A DNA stretch of 64,000 nt from Diabrotica undecimpunctata (taxonomy: Eukaryota > Arthropoda > Insecta > Coleoptera > Chrysomelidae), in assembly GCF_040954645.1 (NCBI RefSeq), contig NC_092803.1:16121230-16185229 (forward strand), written 5' to 3'. Within the stretch, counting starts at the first letter, position 1. Each line of letters starts with the position of its first letter. The notes under the pieces were generated by a model. The model did no database searches. It saw only the letters and a list, made by a program, of their open reading frames with translations, and was not told the DNA's origin. Both the position numbers and the translations under genes were made by a program. Positions 20,051 to 29,882 of this stretch are shown here, piece after piece.

Positions 20051-21312
20051 AAAAAAATCGGTTGCCTGTAAAGTCGGTTTTACGGGCGAAGATTTTACGT
20101 GACAACGTCTTTTTCTCGGTAGAATATTTATTGATATAAATATTATTAAATTGCACAATAGGAACAAGGAATTGAATGAAAATAAGAATTGCATTACCGA
20201 TTTATTAGGTATTTTATATATTATTTATATTTTATATATTATATTTTTATATATTATTTTATATATTATTTATTTTATATTATATTATTGATCTTATTAT
20301 TTTCTACAAAATTTATTTGAAAATTTTTTCGATATATCAATTAGTTGCGGAGATATCGATCATTGAAGTTATTGTTTGCTACCAGTATTTTATATATTTA
20401 TTTTTTTCAGTTATAAAAAATTACTATTTCCAATTGTGTCTACCAAGTATGGTCACATGTATTTGCCTACATATTAAATAATAATAAGTACAGATACTGT
20501 TATGTGACGTTCACTTCTGATTATATATATTTTAATATTTTTAATTTTAAAGAATCAATTTGAAAATCAAAACACTTATTCAGATCGAAGGTTCAAATTT
20601 TTGCTAAATAAATTTGAAATTAATTAAAATTTGTAAATGTAAATGGTAAAGTTGAAAATTAAAACATTTACTAAAATTGGAATTTGAAATTCTTGCTAAA
20701 CACAGTTAAATTCTAACTCCGCAAGTGGTGATTGGTCGGTTTAGTTCGTTTGTTTGGTCGCCCTGTTTTAACAGGTTAGAAGTTATAATTTGTTATTTTA
20801 AATGTTTGACTAGCAATACGCGCTGTTTCTTCTCAATCGACTGAATTACGATTGATTGCAGAGTGATTTAAACTAATAATTTACTTAACACTATCAACAT
20901 TTGTCAATAGTATGACATAACCTATAAACTCAGTTTCTCAACTTTTGTGTCAATCTAACAATTAATCAATCAATCATAGTTTACGATAATGAAATATTAG
21001 TGTACAATTATTTACCTTTATTGTTGTAGTTGTTGTAAATGACGAATCTAAGCACTCCACATTTTCAGTACAGACACAGCTGACGATACTTTCAACGATT
21101 TTCAACTTTAGCGATTCAACGCGCCTAATTCTCTAGTGCCGCGCGCAGCGGACCGATCATGTTTAAGTGGGAGAGAGACGCAAGGCATTCGCCGGTCCGG
21201 CGGGCCTCTCTCTCGTTCGGCGACTCACTGTAACAGACGTGAGCGGGCGTTACACTTTTTCATAAATGACTCCGAGCCACAACCTAATTTAAGACGTTGT
21301 CACGTCAAAAAC
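20051..21312 (+). mobile_element. Non-autonomous element with GC-rich right end, copy 2, inside the pogo pseudogene
   Basis: Its left 145 bp and right 201 bp (21112-21312) are nearly identical to the ends of copy 1 (7590-8054). The 0.9-kb interior (about 20195-21111) is unrelated, AT-rich, and includes a TATATTATTTATAT simple-repeat tract at 20209-20290. The flanks AAAAAGAC (20042-20049) and ATAAAGAC (21313-21320) match at seven of eight positions and may be an 8-bp target duplication. The pogo frame resumes after the insert, which independently fixes the boundaries. No protein is encoded. The superfamily is unresolved. Confidence 0.8.
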
Positions 21313-21320
21313 ATAAAGAC

Positions 21321-21695
21321 GCCAAAGGAAAATGGAAGAAGACTGGAACAAAAAAGAAGATATTTGAGGCTGAAAATAAAGAAAACTTACAGAAAGAGTG
21401 TAAAAAGCATAAACCTAGCTCTCAGGTCAAGAGAAAATCAGAGATTGACATACACTAGGGATCTTCATCTAAGGAAGATCATTTATCTCCGAAATCAGTC
21501 TCTTCAATCGGATTCGTTGTAGGACCAGGACAAACACCGGATGAATCGGATGTGACGTGCATGTTCCGCGATGAAAAATGGTCCAAGTCAGTGACGGGTG
21601 AAGAGTGGATCAAATGCCTAATGTGTCAATGTTGGGCACATGTTAATTGTACCTGTGCGGAAAAAGGTGATTACACATGCGACTTCTGCCAGTGA
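21321..21695 (+). pseudogene. pogo/Tigger-family transposase, C-terminal tail with PHD-like zinc finger
   Basis: This continues the pogo frame broken at 20050: AKGKWKKTGTKKKIFEAENK, a basic stretch, then SIGFVVGPGQTPDESD and a Cys/His cluster C-M-F-R-D...EEWIKCLMCQCWAHVNC and GDYTCDFCQ, ending at TGA 21693-21695. The spacing of W-I-x-C-x-x-C-x-x-W-A-H-x-x-C...C-x-x-C is the PHD-like finger that closes many insect pogo/Jerky-type transposases. The tail frame itself is open and better preserved than the core. Confidence 0.75.
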
Positions 21696-21699
21696 ACTA

Positions 21700-22640
21700 G
21701 ATTCAAACTTAAAACGATCATAGGCCTACGCCTTTTATGAAAAAGCTAATTTAATTTGATATTTTTGTACTTAAGTCACTTAAAACTGAGATTTGTACAC
21801 AGTTTGTTAATCAATCTATTTTATAAATGAAATAAATTTATATATTTAAATTTAATAAATTTATATATTTATTTAACTGTAAATTATTTCTACACCAGTC
21901 ATAATCCCAGTAATAATCTAATTAGATTTCTAGAGGGTACGAAATACGAGGAAATAGAAGGGCCCGAATTTACAGCACTTTTAAGTGCCCGTTTTATAAA
22001 CTTTTGCAATAATTAGCAGAGTCATATAATATAATATATTTTTAAAATATTTCAAATTAAGAAAAGTTTTCCTAGATAATGTTAGTTTAGTTTTTTTCTT
22101 AAATTCTAATGTAAACTACTTTAGTATAAATGCTATTATAAAACTTTTATTGTTATAAAAGTAAAAACCAATTGAAAGTCCGAATTTGCCACCTTTCCTC
22201 TTATGTATTCTAGTGCACATGTCCTATATTCCATTCCTATTTACAAGTAATTTGCTCTATAATATTTCAAACACAAAAACTCCTTGTATAGTATATTACA
22301 CAGATAGCGAATATAACTTCACATTTGTAAAGAATTCCTATGTTAACCAACTACATTATTATTCTAGTCTCAAACAAATACAAACTTTCTGAACATTCCT
22401 ATTATGGTAAATAACATTTTTCAGCGTCCACATTGTAACATATTGGATTTGTTTCTTAGTTCAAACGAATATACGATATTGAAATTTATTATTTTTTCGG
22501 GAAGCTATTTGCAAAAAACAATATTGTGTTTAGTCCGACAGATTTAAAACATCGTCGTAGTGTTCGTTGTTTTGAAAACAGTAACTTCTTTTATTTAAAC
22601 ATAGAGAACCCACATCAATCACCAAGGGTTATTAGTGGGG
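21700..22640. other. AT-rich sequence without a recognisable gene
   Basis: A 68-codon frame at 22186-22392 has no recognisable motif. The rest is AT-rich flank. Confidence 0.5.
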
Positions 22641-22649
22641 TGACATACA

Positions 22650-22935
22650 CAGTAGTACAGTTTGATTAATTAAAGTTTATTTTAAATGTTTATGTCTTTT
22701 AGGAACTGCAATAAATCCGAGATATTTGTCGTAAGCGCACTTCTCAGGTTTCCACTAATTCCTCGGCATGTTCTCTGAGGTTGGAACTGCAGACAGTCGA
22801 TTATCAGATGCTTCACGGTGAGTTGAGTAGAGCAGTAGGTACAAATCGGAGCTGGTTCTTTATTTAGAAGGTGTTGGTGTGTTAGTATTGTGTGGCCGAT
22901 TCGAAGACAATTTACGATTACTTGATCTCTTTTTT
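22650..22935 (-). pseudogene. LINE C-terminal fragment with zinc-knuckle-like motif
   Basis: The minus strand reads RIGHTILTHQHLLNKEPAPI, then CTYCSTQLTVKHLIIDCLQF and finally SDLLQFLKDINI before a stop at about 22677. This is the conserved end of I/Jockey/R1-type LINE ORF2 proteins, where RIGHTxLTH is followed by a C-x2-C-x7-H-x4-C motif. RNase H and RT sequence upstream is lost or unrecognisable. Confidence 0.75.
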
Positions 22936-22939
22936 TTTC

Positions 22940-24120
22940 TACTTTTAAATAAAAGTCGCTCTGGGGACCGGTCGGAGCGGCCTTTGTAATAATTTTGTTG
23001 ATTTTTAGAATATGTTGTATTTTGTATTATTGAAAATATTAATTGTACTCACTGCAATTTCAGGCCAATCGGTGAAAAGCACTGTAGATTTTCTATTAAA
23101 CACTTTTAACTATTTTTGTTCACTTTAATCTATTATTACGTCTTTTATGGATGAGTTTATTGATGATGTGGTGATCATATCCATTATTGACTGCTATTTG
23201 TTTGAGAATATTATTTTTTTTTTTTATAGCTAGACTGAGAAAGTGGAATGGTTTCCAGGCGATGGATGTAACTGTGAAAAGCTGCATATTTATGTGACAT
23301 AAATTCTCTTCAAATCACCCTATGCAAAATTAGTTTGCAGATTAAATCTAATAAATTCTTATTTCTAAAACAAATTTTTGACTAAAAACGATATTCAGAT
23401 TGAAAATCGAAACGTCAAAACAAATGTAAAATGTAATTCTCGCTACAATCAATTGTGGTTTAATCCCATATAAAAAAATATTTAACTTAAAACAGGGTAC
23501 AAGAAAACAGTTTCAGAGAATTCCTTTTACATTCAAATAACTAAAAAAATGGAGAAAAAATATTATTATTTACTATAATGAATTCCTAACTACAGTTTTA
23601 CATAAAATAAAGATAAATGAGACCTAAAGTGAAATATTAACCACTAAATTAACGACAAAATTTCATGAATATCAATCAATCCAGGGAACGAGCTGGATTT
23701 AGGAAGGTATTAAGTACTATCATTTATTAACTATGAAAATATTAATAGAAAATGCTAATAAATATCATGACCCGCACTATTATTTATAATGCTCGTCGAG
23801 TTCTAGAAAGCGCTGGAGAGTGCAGAACGTTATAAATTGGAAGTTCATACTTTTCGTGTCCTCTTTAGTTCTAGTCAAATTACTTTAATCATATTGGGAA
23901 TGATAACGGGTTTTTAGAAGTAGTTCTTTAATATTTTAATCTTAAAAAAACAGGAAACTACCATGAAAATATTGCATTGCAAACAGTAATGTTTTTGAAG
24001 AATATTTTCAGCGGATGTTAGAACTGTTACTAAAATATTCGATTGTAGTAATGGATAATGCTAGTTATCACTTCTGTACTGTACTGGGTCGAAAGTAGGG
24101 TGTAAGAATTTTAAATATTT
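22940..24120. other. AT-rich sequence without a recognisable gene
   Basis: No coding sequence was recognised. GTTCTAGAAAG at 23800-23810 resembles a heat-shock element half-site pair but stands alone. Confidence 0.5.
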
Positions 24121-24124
24121 AAAA

Positions 24125-24345
24125 ATGGAAAGAGGTTCTAAACATAAACGATACAATGTAGAAGGACTCGAAAATACAAATAAAAATAGAGAATATAAAC
24201 AAAATATAAACATCAAATTAGAAAACAAAATAAAACACGAAAACATAAATAAAGAGTGGAAGGGGTGCAGAAACATTATGAACGAAGCAGCTGAAGAAGT
24301 ACTAGGCATGGAAAGTAAACAAAAAAGAACAAAAACGAATGACTG
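24125..24345 (+). pseudogene. LINE endonuclease-to-RT linker fragment
   Basis: The plus frame opens MERGSKHKRYNVEGLENTNK and contains INKEWKGCRNIMNEAAEEVL then GMESKQKR. In RTE/Jockey-like LINEs the segment between endonuclease and RT reads ...W..CK..I..AAEEVLG...KKR..W(F/Y)D.EC. The fragment stops near 24345. It lies against, but is not in frame with, the next LINE. Confidence 0.55.
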
Positions 24346-24449
24346 CATAATCTGGATGTACAGTAGAATGCTATATCCCCTAAATTTTATATATGACTGT
24401 TTAGGGAAATGTGTTTCAGAAACGAGACACAGATAAATTTTCTCAATCG
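24346..24449. other. Short spacer between LINE relics
   Basis: AT-rich. It contains TCGATAATTCGATAA at about 24447-24461, a small direct repeat. Confidence 0.3.
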
Positions 24450-26400
24450 ATAATTCGATAATTTTAACTATGAGTGATACAGTGATCAAAAAAGAGTTTA
24501 ATCCAATATTGACCAAGAAAAAAATTGGCTGGGAGACCTTCAAAATAAACCTTGAATACAAAATTAATCTTGCTGTGCCATTGAGAAACACTAAGCAACT
24601 TGATGACGAATTAGAAGTAATTATCAAAAATATCCAACAGGTAGCTTGGGAAAATACTTCCACAATAACTACTAGAACAAAAGCGAATAACTATCCAAAA
24701 GAAATTAGAAATCTCATAATAGAAAAAATGGCAGCAATACAGAGCTCCACGAGACAAAACTAGTCTAAATAATGTTGCACAAAAACTAAAAACGGAGATA
24801 CAGAATATAAAAATTCAACAATTGATTCCTTTTTAAGTAATTTAACAGCTGATTAGAACACAGATTATTCGTTATGGAAGGCAACAAAAAGAATGAAGAG
24901 ACCAGTTATTCAGTCTCCTCCTATTAGGATGGAAAATGACAACTAGGCTAGAAGTAACGAACAGAAAGCAGAACGATTTGCAGATCATTTAGAAAGCACG
25001 TTCAAATTCAACGACAACGATAGGAAAAACCATTCCAAACCGAAGAGAGAATAACGTTGAAATCATTTAGAGAAGTATTAACAGAGAAAAAAAAATATAA
25101 ATCCTAAAACAGCTTCAGGATATGATCTCATAACAGGAGAACTATTAATAAATCTACCAAAAAAGCCATAGTTAAGCTGACACACCTAATAAATGCTGCT
25201 TTTAGATTAAGATAGGTTCCCACACTCTGGAAAGCAGCCGACGTCATTATGATCGTCAAGCCAGGTAAACTTCCTAATGAAGTGACATCCTATCGACCAA
25301 TATCACTCCTTCCGGTGATGTGAAAACTATTTGAAAAACTTATATTGAAAAGATTAAAACCAATAAAAAAAAGAAAAAATCTTATACCAAATTATCAATT
25401 TGGTTTCAGAAATAAACATTCCACTATAGATCAAGTTCACAGAATAACGAATATAATAGAAAAAACATTAGAAGAAAAGAACCTTCTCTACAATCTTTTT
25501 GGACGTAACACAGGCGTTTGATGAAGCCGGGCATGAGGATTTAAACTATAAACTAAGAACGTTAATGCCTAAACAGTATTCAGTAATCTTAAAAACATAC
25601 AGAAATCAAAGCTGGCGTGCCACAAGGGAGTGTATTAGGTCCGGTCTTGTACCTATTGTATACGTGTGACATTTCAGAGCTAGAACAAAATACTATTGCC
25701 ACCTTCGCGGATGATACAGCCATACTAGCGATAGGAGACACTGGTGAAGGAGCGACCTGATAAGTTGCAACTATCAGTAAGTACAATACATACCTGGACC
25801 AGAAAATGGCGAATAAAATTAAGTGAAACTAAATCTGCAAACATTAACTGTACAAATAAAAAAATAGAAAATTTCCCAGTTAGAATAAATGATACCCAAG
25901 TTCCTTATGCAACATCAGCAAAATACTTGGGCATCACCCTAGACACGAGGCTGCGCTGAAAAGTCCATGTCAAAAAGAAAAGGGGTGGGCTTGATATTAT
26001 ATATGAGAAATTGTATTGGCTGATTGGAAAAATTCAAAATTATCCGTTCATAATAAATTATCCATTTACAAGCACGTACTGAGGCCAGTATGGGTATATA
26101 GGTGTCAACTCTGGGGCTGTACCAAAGCTGGTAATCTACATATCCAGAGATTTCAAAACAAAGTACTAAGGATGCTCCTTGGTATATCCGTAACAGCAAC
26201 CTCCACCAGGACCTGGGTATGGAAACTGTGATCGAAATAATCAAGAGAACAGCAGCAAGTCACGAGCAGAGGCTGCATAGTCATGTGAAGGTCGAGGCAA
26301 TCCAGCTTCTTGACAACACTGAACTAAAGAGAAGACTCATAAGGACAAAACCATTTGAGTTAGTGTAAATGTGTAACAGTTTAGTGTAAAGCAGTTTATA
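24450..26400 (+). pseudogene. Jockey-type LINE reverse transcriptase, multiply frameshifted
   Basis: The block order is nearly complete from the linker onwards. It runs: IGWETFKINLEYKINLAVPL (about 24520), GYDLITGELLINLPKKP (about 25115), IPNYQFGFRNKHSTIDQVHR-type block (about 25380-25440), LDVTQAFDEAGHEDLNYKL (about 25498), GVPQGSVLGPVLYLLYTCD (about 25613), TIATFADDTAILAIGDTG with FADD (about 25693) and KYLGITLDTRLR (about 25922). It then has LRPVWVYRCQLWGCTKAGNL (about 26077-26136) and FQNKVLRMLLGI. Numerous frameshifts and stops make it inactive. No clear poly(A) tail or target duplication was recognised. The endonuclease domain is missing. Confidence 0.8.
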
Positions 26401-27275
26401 GTGCTATGATGTTATTGCATGTTAGTTGTAGTGCATTAGTTGATAGATAAAATAAGAGTAAGCCATACGGTAAGCCCTTAGATTTAAGAATTTGCTGTTT
26501 ATTAAGTTAGGTCAGAAAATAACTGATAATTGGTCATTTGTGACCAGATAGCAGTATACAAACACCGTACAGGTGTTATATTGATATATTAGATGTTCAT
26601 TTGTAATACTCCATTTAAGGTTGTTTTTTTAAATATTGCTTTTAATTATATGAGTTTAATATGCTATATAGTAAATTAAAAATAAATTCCCTGCTAGTAA
26701 TACGGTTCTTGGTAGTAAAACTCATAGGGACAGCTAAATTATATGATAACAAGAGATCACGATTATGAGTCACTTCATTATTTCATTGCTCTAGTATAGC
26801 TATTGTTATATTTTCTCAATACCGGTGGGTACTTGTAAAATTCTTAAATTCACAGTATTTTTAGCGACAGACTCTAGTAATATACATATTTTGTGAGAGC
26901 CGCTTTGTAAATTTCCTTAAAATTTTGTTTTATTACTCCGCCTCGATTACGAAAAGTATATAGCTAAAATGTTAAATGTTAACTTCTAGTATGCTAAGAG
27001 AAATATCCTGAAAACAAATTTAAATTATTGTTTTACAGTTTTTGTATCTATGTACTTTTATTTACTTTTGTTTGTATGTATATTTTTTGACGAAATCTAC
27101 CTTACAAACTAGTCTACCTTTCTGGATAATAAATGTATTTATATACAGAAATAACAGTAACCCTTAAGAACAACTATATAAATGTATACCAAATTATTCA
27201 CAACCAAAAAATAAATCAAATCACATTTATTGACTTAATGCTATTATATATTAACTATGATAGATTGTCACTCAC
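26401..27275. other. AT-rich sequence without a recognisable gene
   Basis: No motif was recognised. If the exon at 27276-27494 is real, this is intron sequence on the minus strand. Confidence 0.4.
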
Positions 27276-27494
27276 CAGTCCTCCTGCCAACGTATACACC
27301 ATCAGGATCAGCAGCAACCCGAGGTGCTGAAACACATTTTTCAACCGCAGTTTCTTCCACCAATTCCGAACTCTCGATTTTACGTCCATCGTCGAACTGA
27401 TGTACACTCTGGTGCGGGTCTGGACCAAATTCTCCATGTCGATGATTTATATTTAGAACTAAGTACTTAATTAATGAGCTAAACAAAATTCTCC
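27276..27494 (-). CDS. Candidate first coding exon of a two-pore-domain (TWIK/KCNK-like) potassium channel
   Basis: On the minus strand a segment is bounded by TTTATTTCAG|G (acceptor, exon starts at 27494) and CTG|GTGAGT (donor, exon ends at 27276). Translation from the ATG at 27437 gives 54 residues, MENLVQTRTRVYISSTMDVK then a basic RVRNWWKKLRLKN stretch and a hydrophobic NVFQHLGLLLILMVYTLAGG L, ending in phase 0 at the donor. A basic cytoplasmic N-terminus leading into a first membrane helix that ends Y-x-x-x-G-G is the arrangement of invertebrate TWIK-type channels, where the next exon would continue (V/I)F...LE. No transposon similarity was seen. The pore motif is not visible, so the channel assignment rests on one helix and the splice sites. 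Alternative: a chance frame, or another membrane protein. Confidence 0.45.
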
Positions 27495-27499
27495 CTGAA

Positions 27500-28099
27500 A
27501 TAAATGACAGAGTATATTGTTTTAATTCCTGTGTTTTTCTAAGTGGGATAATGTATGTAAAATGGAATCCACCTGTTTTATTGGAACCTATTTTATTCGA
27601 GTTACGAAGTATCTTTTTATAAAATTAACTCAATATTTAATTAATCTTAAATAAGTTAATTGAAATAAGATTATAGTGATTTCTGATAAGTAAGAAAACG
27701 TCTTTTTTGGTTTTATGCTGCATTCCCACGTAGCCAGAAACTACTTAACTTTATAAAAAGTAATGATGTATCGATACAGTAAATATACCGTTGAATTTTA
27801 AAATTCTATCAATATTTTCATATCGACATTCAACTTCCGATGTATCGGCACACTTCAATATTTGGGATTCATTGGGGATTATGAATAAAAATGAAAATTT
27901 AGTTTATACTCCAAATTTTGTAATAAATGCTCTATGTGGTATGAATAAAAAACAGAAGTAGATATCCGGCTTGAGTAGGTACTCTTATGTACAGTTTGTT
28001 GTGAGAATGTTCTCATTTTTGGTACGAATAAAAATATCTTTATGCTCTTTAGGATGAGAATCTACTCCATAAATTTGGAGTCTAATATTTACCAGACTT
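27500..28099. other. AT-rich sequence without a recognisable gene
   Basis: Possibly intron if the adjacent exon is real. No transposon motif was recognised. Confidence 0.4.
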
Positions 28100-28362
28100 C
28101 AGTTTCATCGTGGCAAAGCTATGGCTAAGTTCATGTTTAATTTGCGTTTAAAAAGATATTATAAACCAAGAAGTACGTGTGATCGTGACTTTAAAGTATT
28201 ATATCGATTTAATAAAGAAAATGTTAAGTGGCTTTCAGAAAACTTTTTGAGTGAAGAATCAGAAGAAACAAGAGGTGGGGCTATATGTAACTTTAATAAA
28301 ATGAAAATATTTTTAAAATATTTACGTGATCCGGAATTAGGAATCACGAATAAAATGCATCT
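28100..28362 (+). pseudogene. Harbinger-type transposase N-terminal fragment
   Basis: The plus frame reads RSTCDRDFKVLYRFNKENVK, then WLSENFLSEESEETRGGAIC and MKIFLKYLRDPEL. The run F-x-x-R-F-x-x-x-x-V-x-x-L, then E-T-R-G-G-A-I, then L-x-Y-x-x-D-P, is typical of the N-terminus of insect PIF/Harbinger transposases, ahead of their DDE domain. No DDE domain follows. The sequence switches at about 28362 into a different transposon. Confidence 0.6.
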
Positions 28363-28716
28363 GGATCTTCATCTTTAATTAATATAGCTTCTACTTCATC
28401 TAATACAACACAAGAATCTGAACCGAACTCAACTCTTAAAATACCTTCGACGTCAAAAAGTCCTTTTATTACCTCATTCGACATACGGGGTTTTCCTAAG
28501 GCCGCATACAGAAAAAATTCAAATCGTAGACAGAAATCAAAGAAAAGTCTCATTTTAACTAGTACAACAACAATTAAACACCTTTCTTATAAAAAGGAAA
28601 TTAAGAAAACCCCCACAACAACAGCAGTCAAGAAAGCGAAACGAAATATTTGTGAAGCTTTAAGCCCAAAAAGGCTGTCAAAAGGACCCTCCCAGAAAAA
28701 AGACCAAGCCGGCTGA
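28363..28716 (+). pseudogene. pogo/Jerky-type transposase C-terminal linker, 117 open codons without a start
   Basis: A single frame is open from 28363 to TGA at 28714-28716. It has a Ser/Thr-rich lead, then SPFITSFDIRGFPKAAYRKN and SNRRQKSKKSLILTSTTTIK, then a Lys-rich stretch. In pogo/Jerky transposases the segment after the DDE domain reads SP..I.P.PKAP.RK...RK.KSxILTDTP. The catalytic domain is absent. It abuts the Harbinger fragment with no spacer, so one piece was deleted or inserted next to the other. Confidence 0.55.
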
Positions 28717-29355
28717 CTCTTTAGATGATGAATTAAGTTCTCCTATGATGCAGTAATAAAATACTGAACTTCTTACGCAATTGCTGAAAATACTGAAATT
28801 TTAAAAGACTCTTTTGTGTTATGAAATTTGAGAAGAACATCCATTATGTAGCTAAAATTTTGGAAATTGTGAACTTTCATGAATTTTAAATTTTATATTT
28901 AAGGAGTACGAAAGGTTAAAATTCATAAAATTTATTTAACTTTTCAGATATTCCTGATATTCATATGGGTTTGAAATCTGATTTTGTTATGTTATTTCCA
29001 GCACCTATATAGACAGAAAACAAACGACTATCTTGCTATTATAGATTTGGTTTGGAGTTAAACAATTTTATTGTTTGGTAACTTGAAGAAATAATAAATA
29101 TTTTTTATATTTATTCATTGTTCTTAACACGCTTCATTGTGAACTACCTTGTGTTTCAAACTGTACCACCGGTGGTACACATTGAAACAAATTCAGTATT
29201 GCATATTTCTGAAAATTTTCAAGTTACTATTTTTACTTTACTCTAAATAACTATCAAATTTTATAGACAAATGTACACAGGCAACAGAACTCTAAACGCA
29301 GATTTTTTCGAAGATTCATTCCGCTAGAGTACATTGCCTAAAAAATGTGTCCTTA
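28717..29355. other. No gene; contains a 40-bp palindrome
   Basis: AT-rich apart from the palindrome at 29151-29190 (listed separately). Confidence 0.4.
29151..29190. repeat. 40-bp palindrome
   Basis: Arms 29151-29170 and 29171-29190 are inverted copies matching at 17 of 20 positions, around the perfect core GTACCACCGGTGGTAC. It recalls the GTAC-bounded subterminal palindromes of the piggyBac at 15510-17853, but no piggyBac end is attached here. Confidence 0.7.
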
Positions 29356-29359
29356 TACC

Positions 29360-29881
29360 CGTCTCCCCTAAATATCAAAATCCAACAAATGAACTGGCTC
29401 ATTGGCAAAAACTCAAAATGAACACCAGAGAACAAGCTGATAGTGCATAAAACGGTACTGAAACCCATCTAGACATACGGCATAGAATTCTGGGATATGC
29501 AAAATCTTCAAATGCACATGCAATGTGCATGTGTCATAACACATCTTACGGCATCTTACAAACATATCAGTCCAAAATGCTGAGAATTGTGGCATAATAT
29601 GCTCCTTGGTATACATCCAATCAAACTGTAGAATACACCTGAGAATACCGTACATAAAAGATAGTATACAAGAATGAATATGTAGCAAAATACAGAAATA
29701 AAAACTTACCATGATAATGAACTAATCAACGCCCTTGTCAATGCTCCAGCAAGAATTAGAAGACTGAAGCGACAATGGCCAGAAGATCAGGTTCTGGCAA
29801 ATCAAGGTGAATCAACCACAATGTATTTAATACTCAGAATGTACCGAGTAGATCGTAAATAAACAATTTAATAAAAAAAAA
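29360..29881 (+). pseudogene. Jockey-type LINE 3' end
   Basis: Plus frames read QMNWLIGKNSK, VLKPI.TYGIEFWDM and NMLLGIHPIKL, then DNELINALVNAPARIRRLKR and QWPEDQVLANQG, ending with an A run at about 29872-29881. These match the last third of the Jockey-type LINEs elsewhere in the window (LKPIWTYGLELWG, APWYV.N, RRLKR..PEDL). A short duplicated patch, GCACATG-CAATGTGCATGTG (about 29514-29534), interrupts it. Confidence 0.7.
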
Positions 29882-29882
29882 C

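Noticed and set aside
21136..21522. 128-codon plus-strand frame across the right end of the GC-rich element
   Set aside because: It starts in the non-coding GC-rich end and runs into the pogo tail in the wrong frame. The real pogo reading is in another frame with the zinc finger.
23800..23811. TTCTAGAA, heat-shock-element-like
   Set aside because: Only one inverted pair, no third unit and no gene nearby.
24061..24663. 200-codon minus-strand open frame, hydrophobic
   Set aside because: It is antisense to a LINE linker and Jockey region readable on the plus strand. Hydrophobicity follows from reading A-rich coding sequence in antisense. No signal, domain or splice sites.
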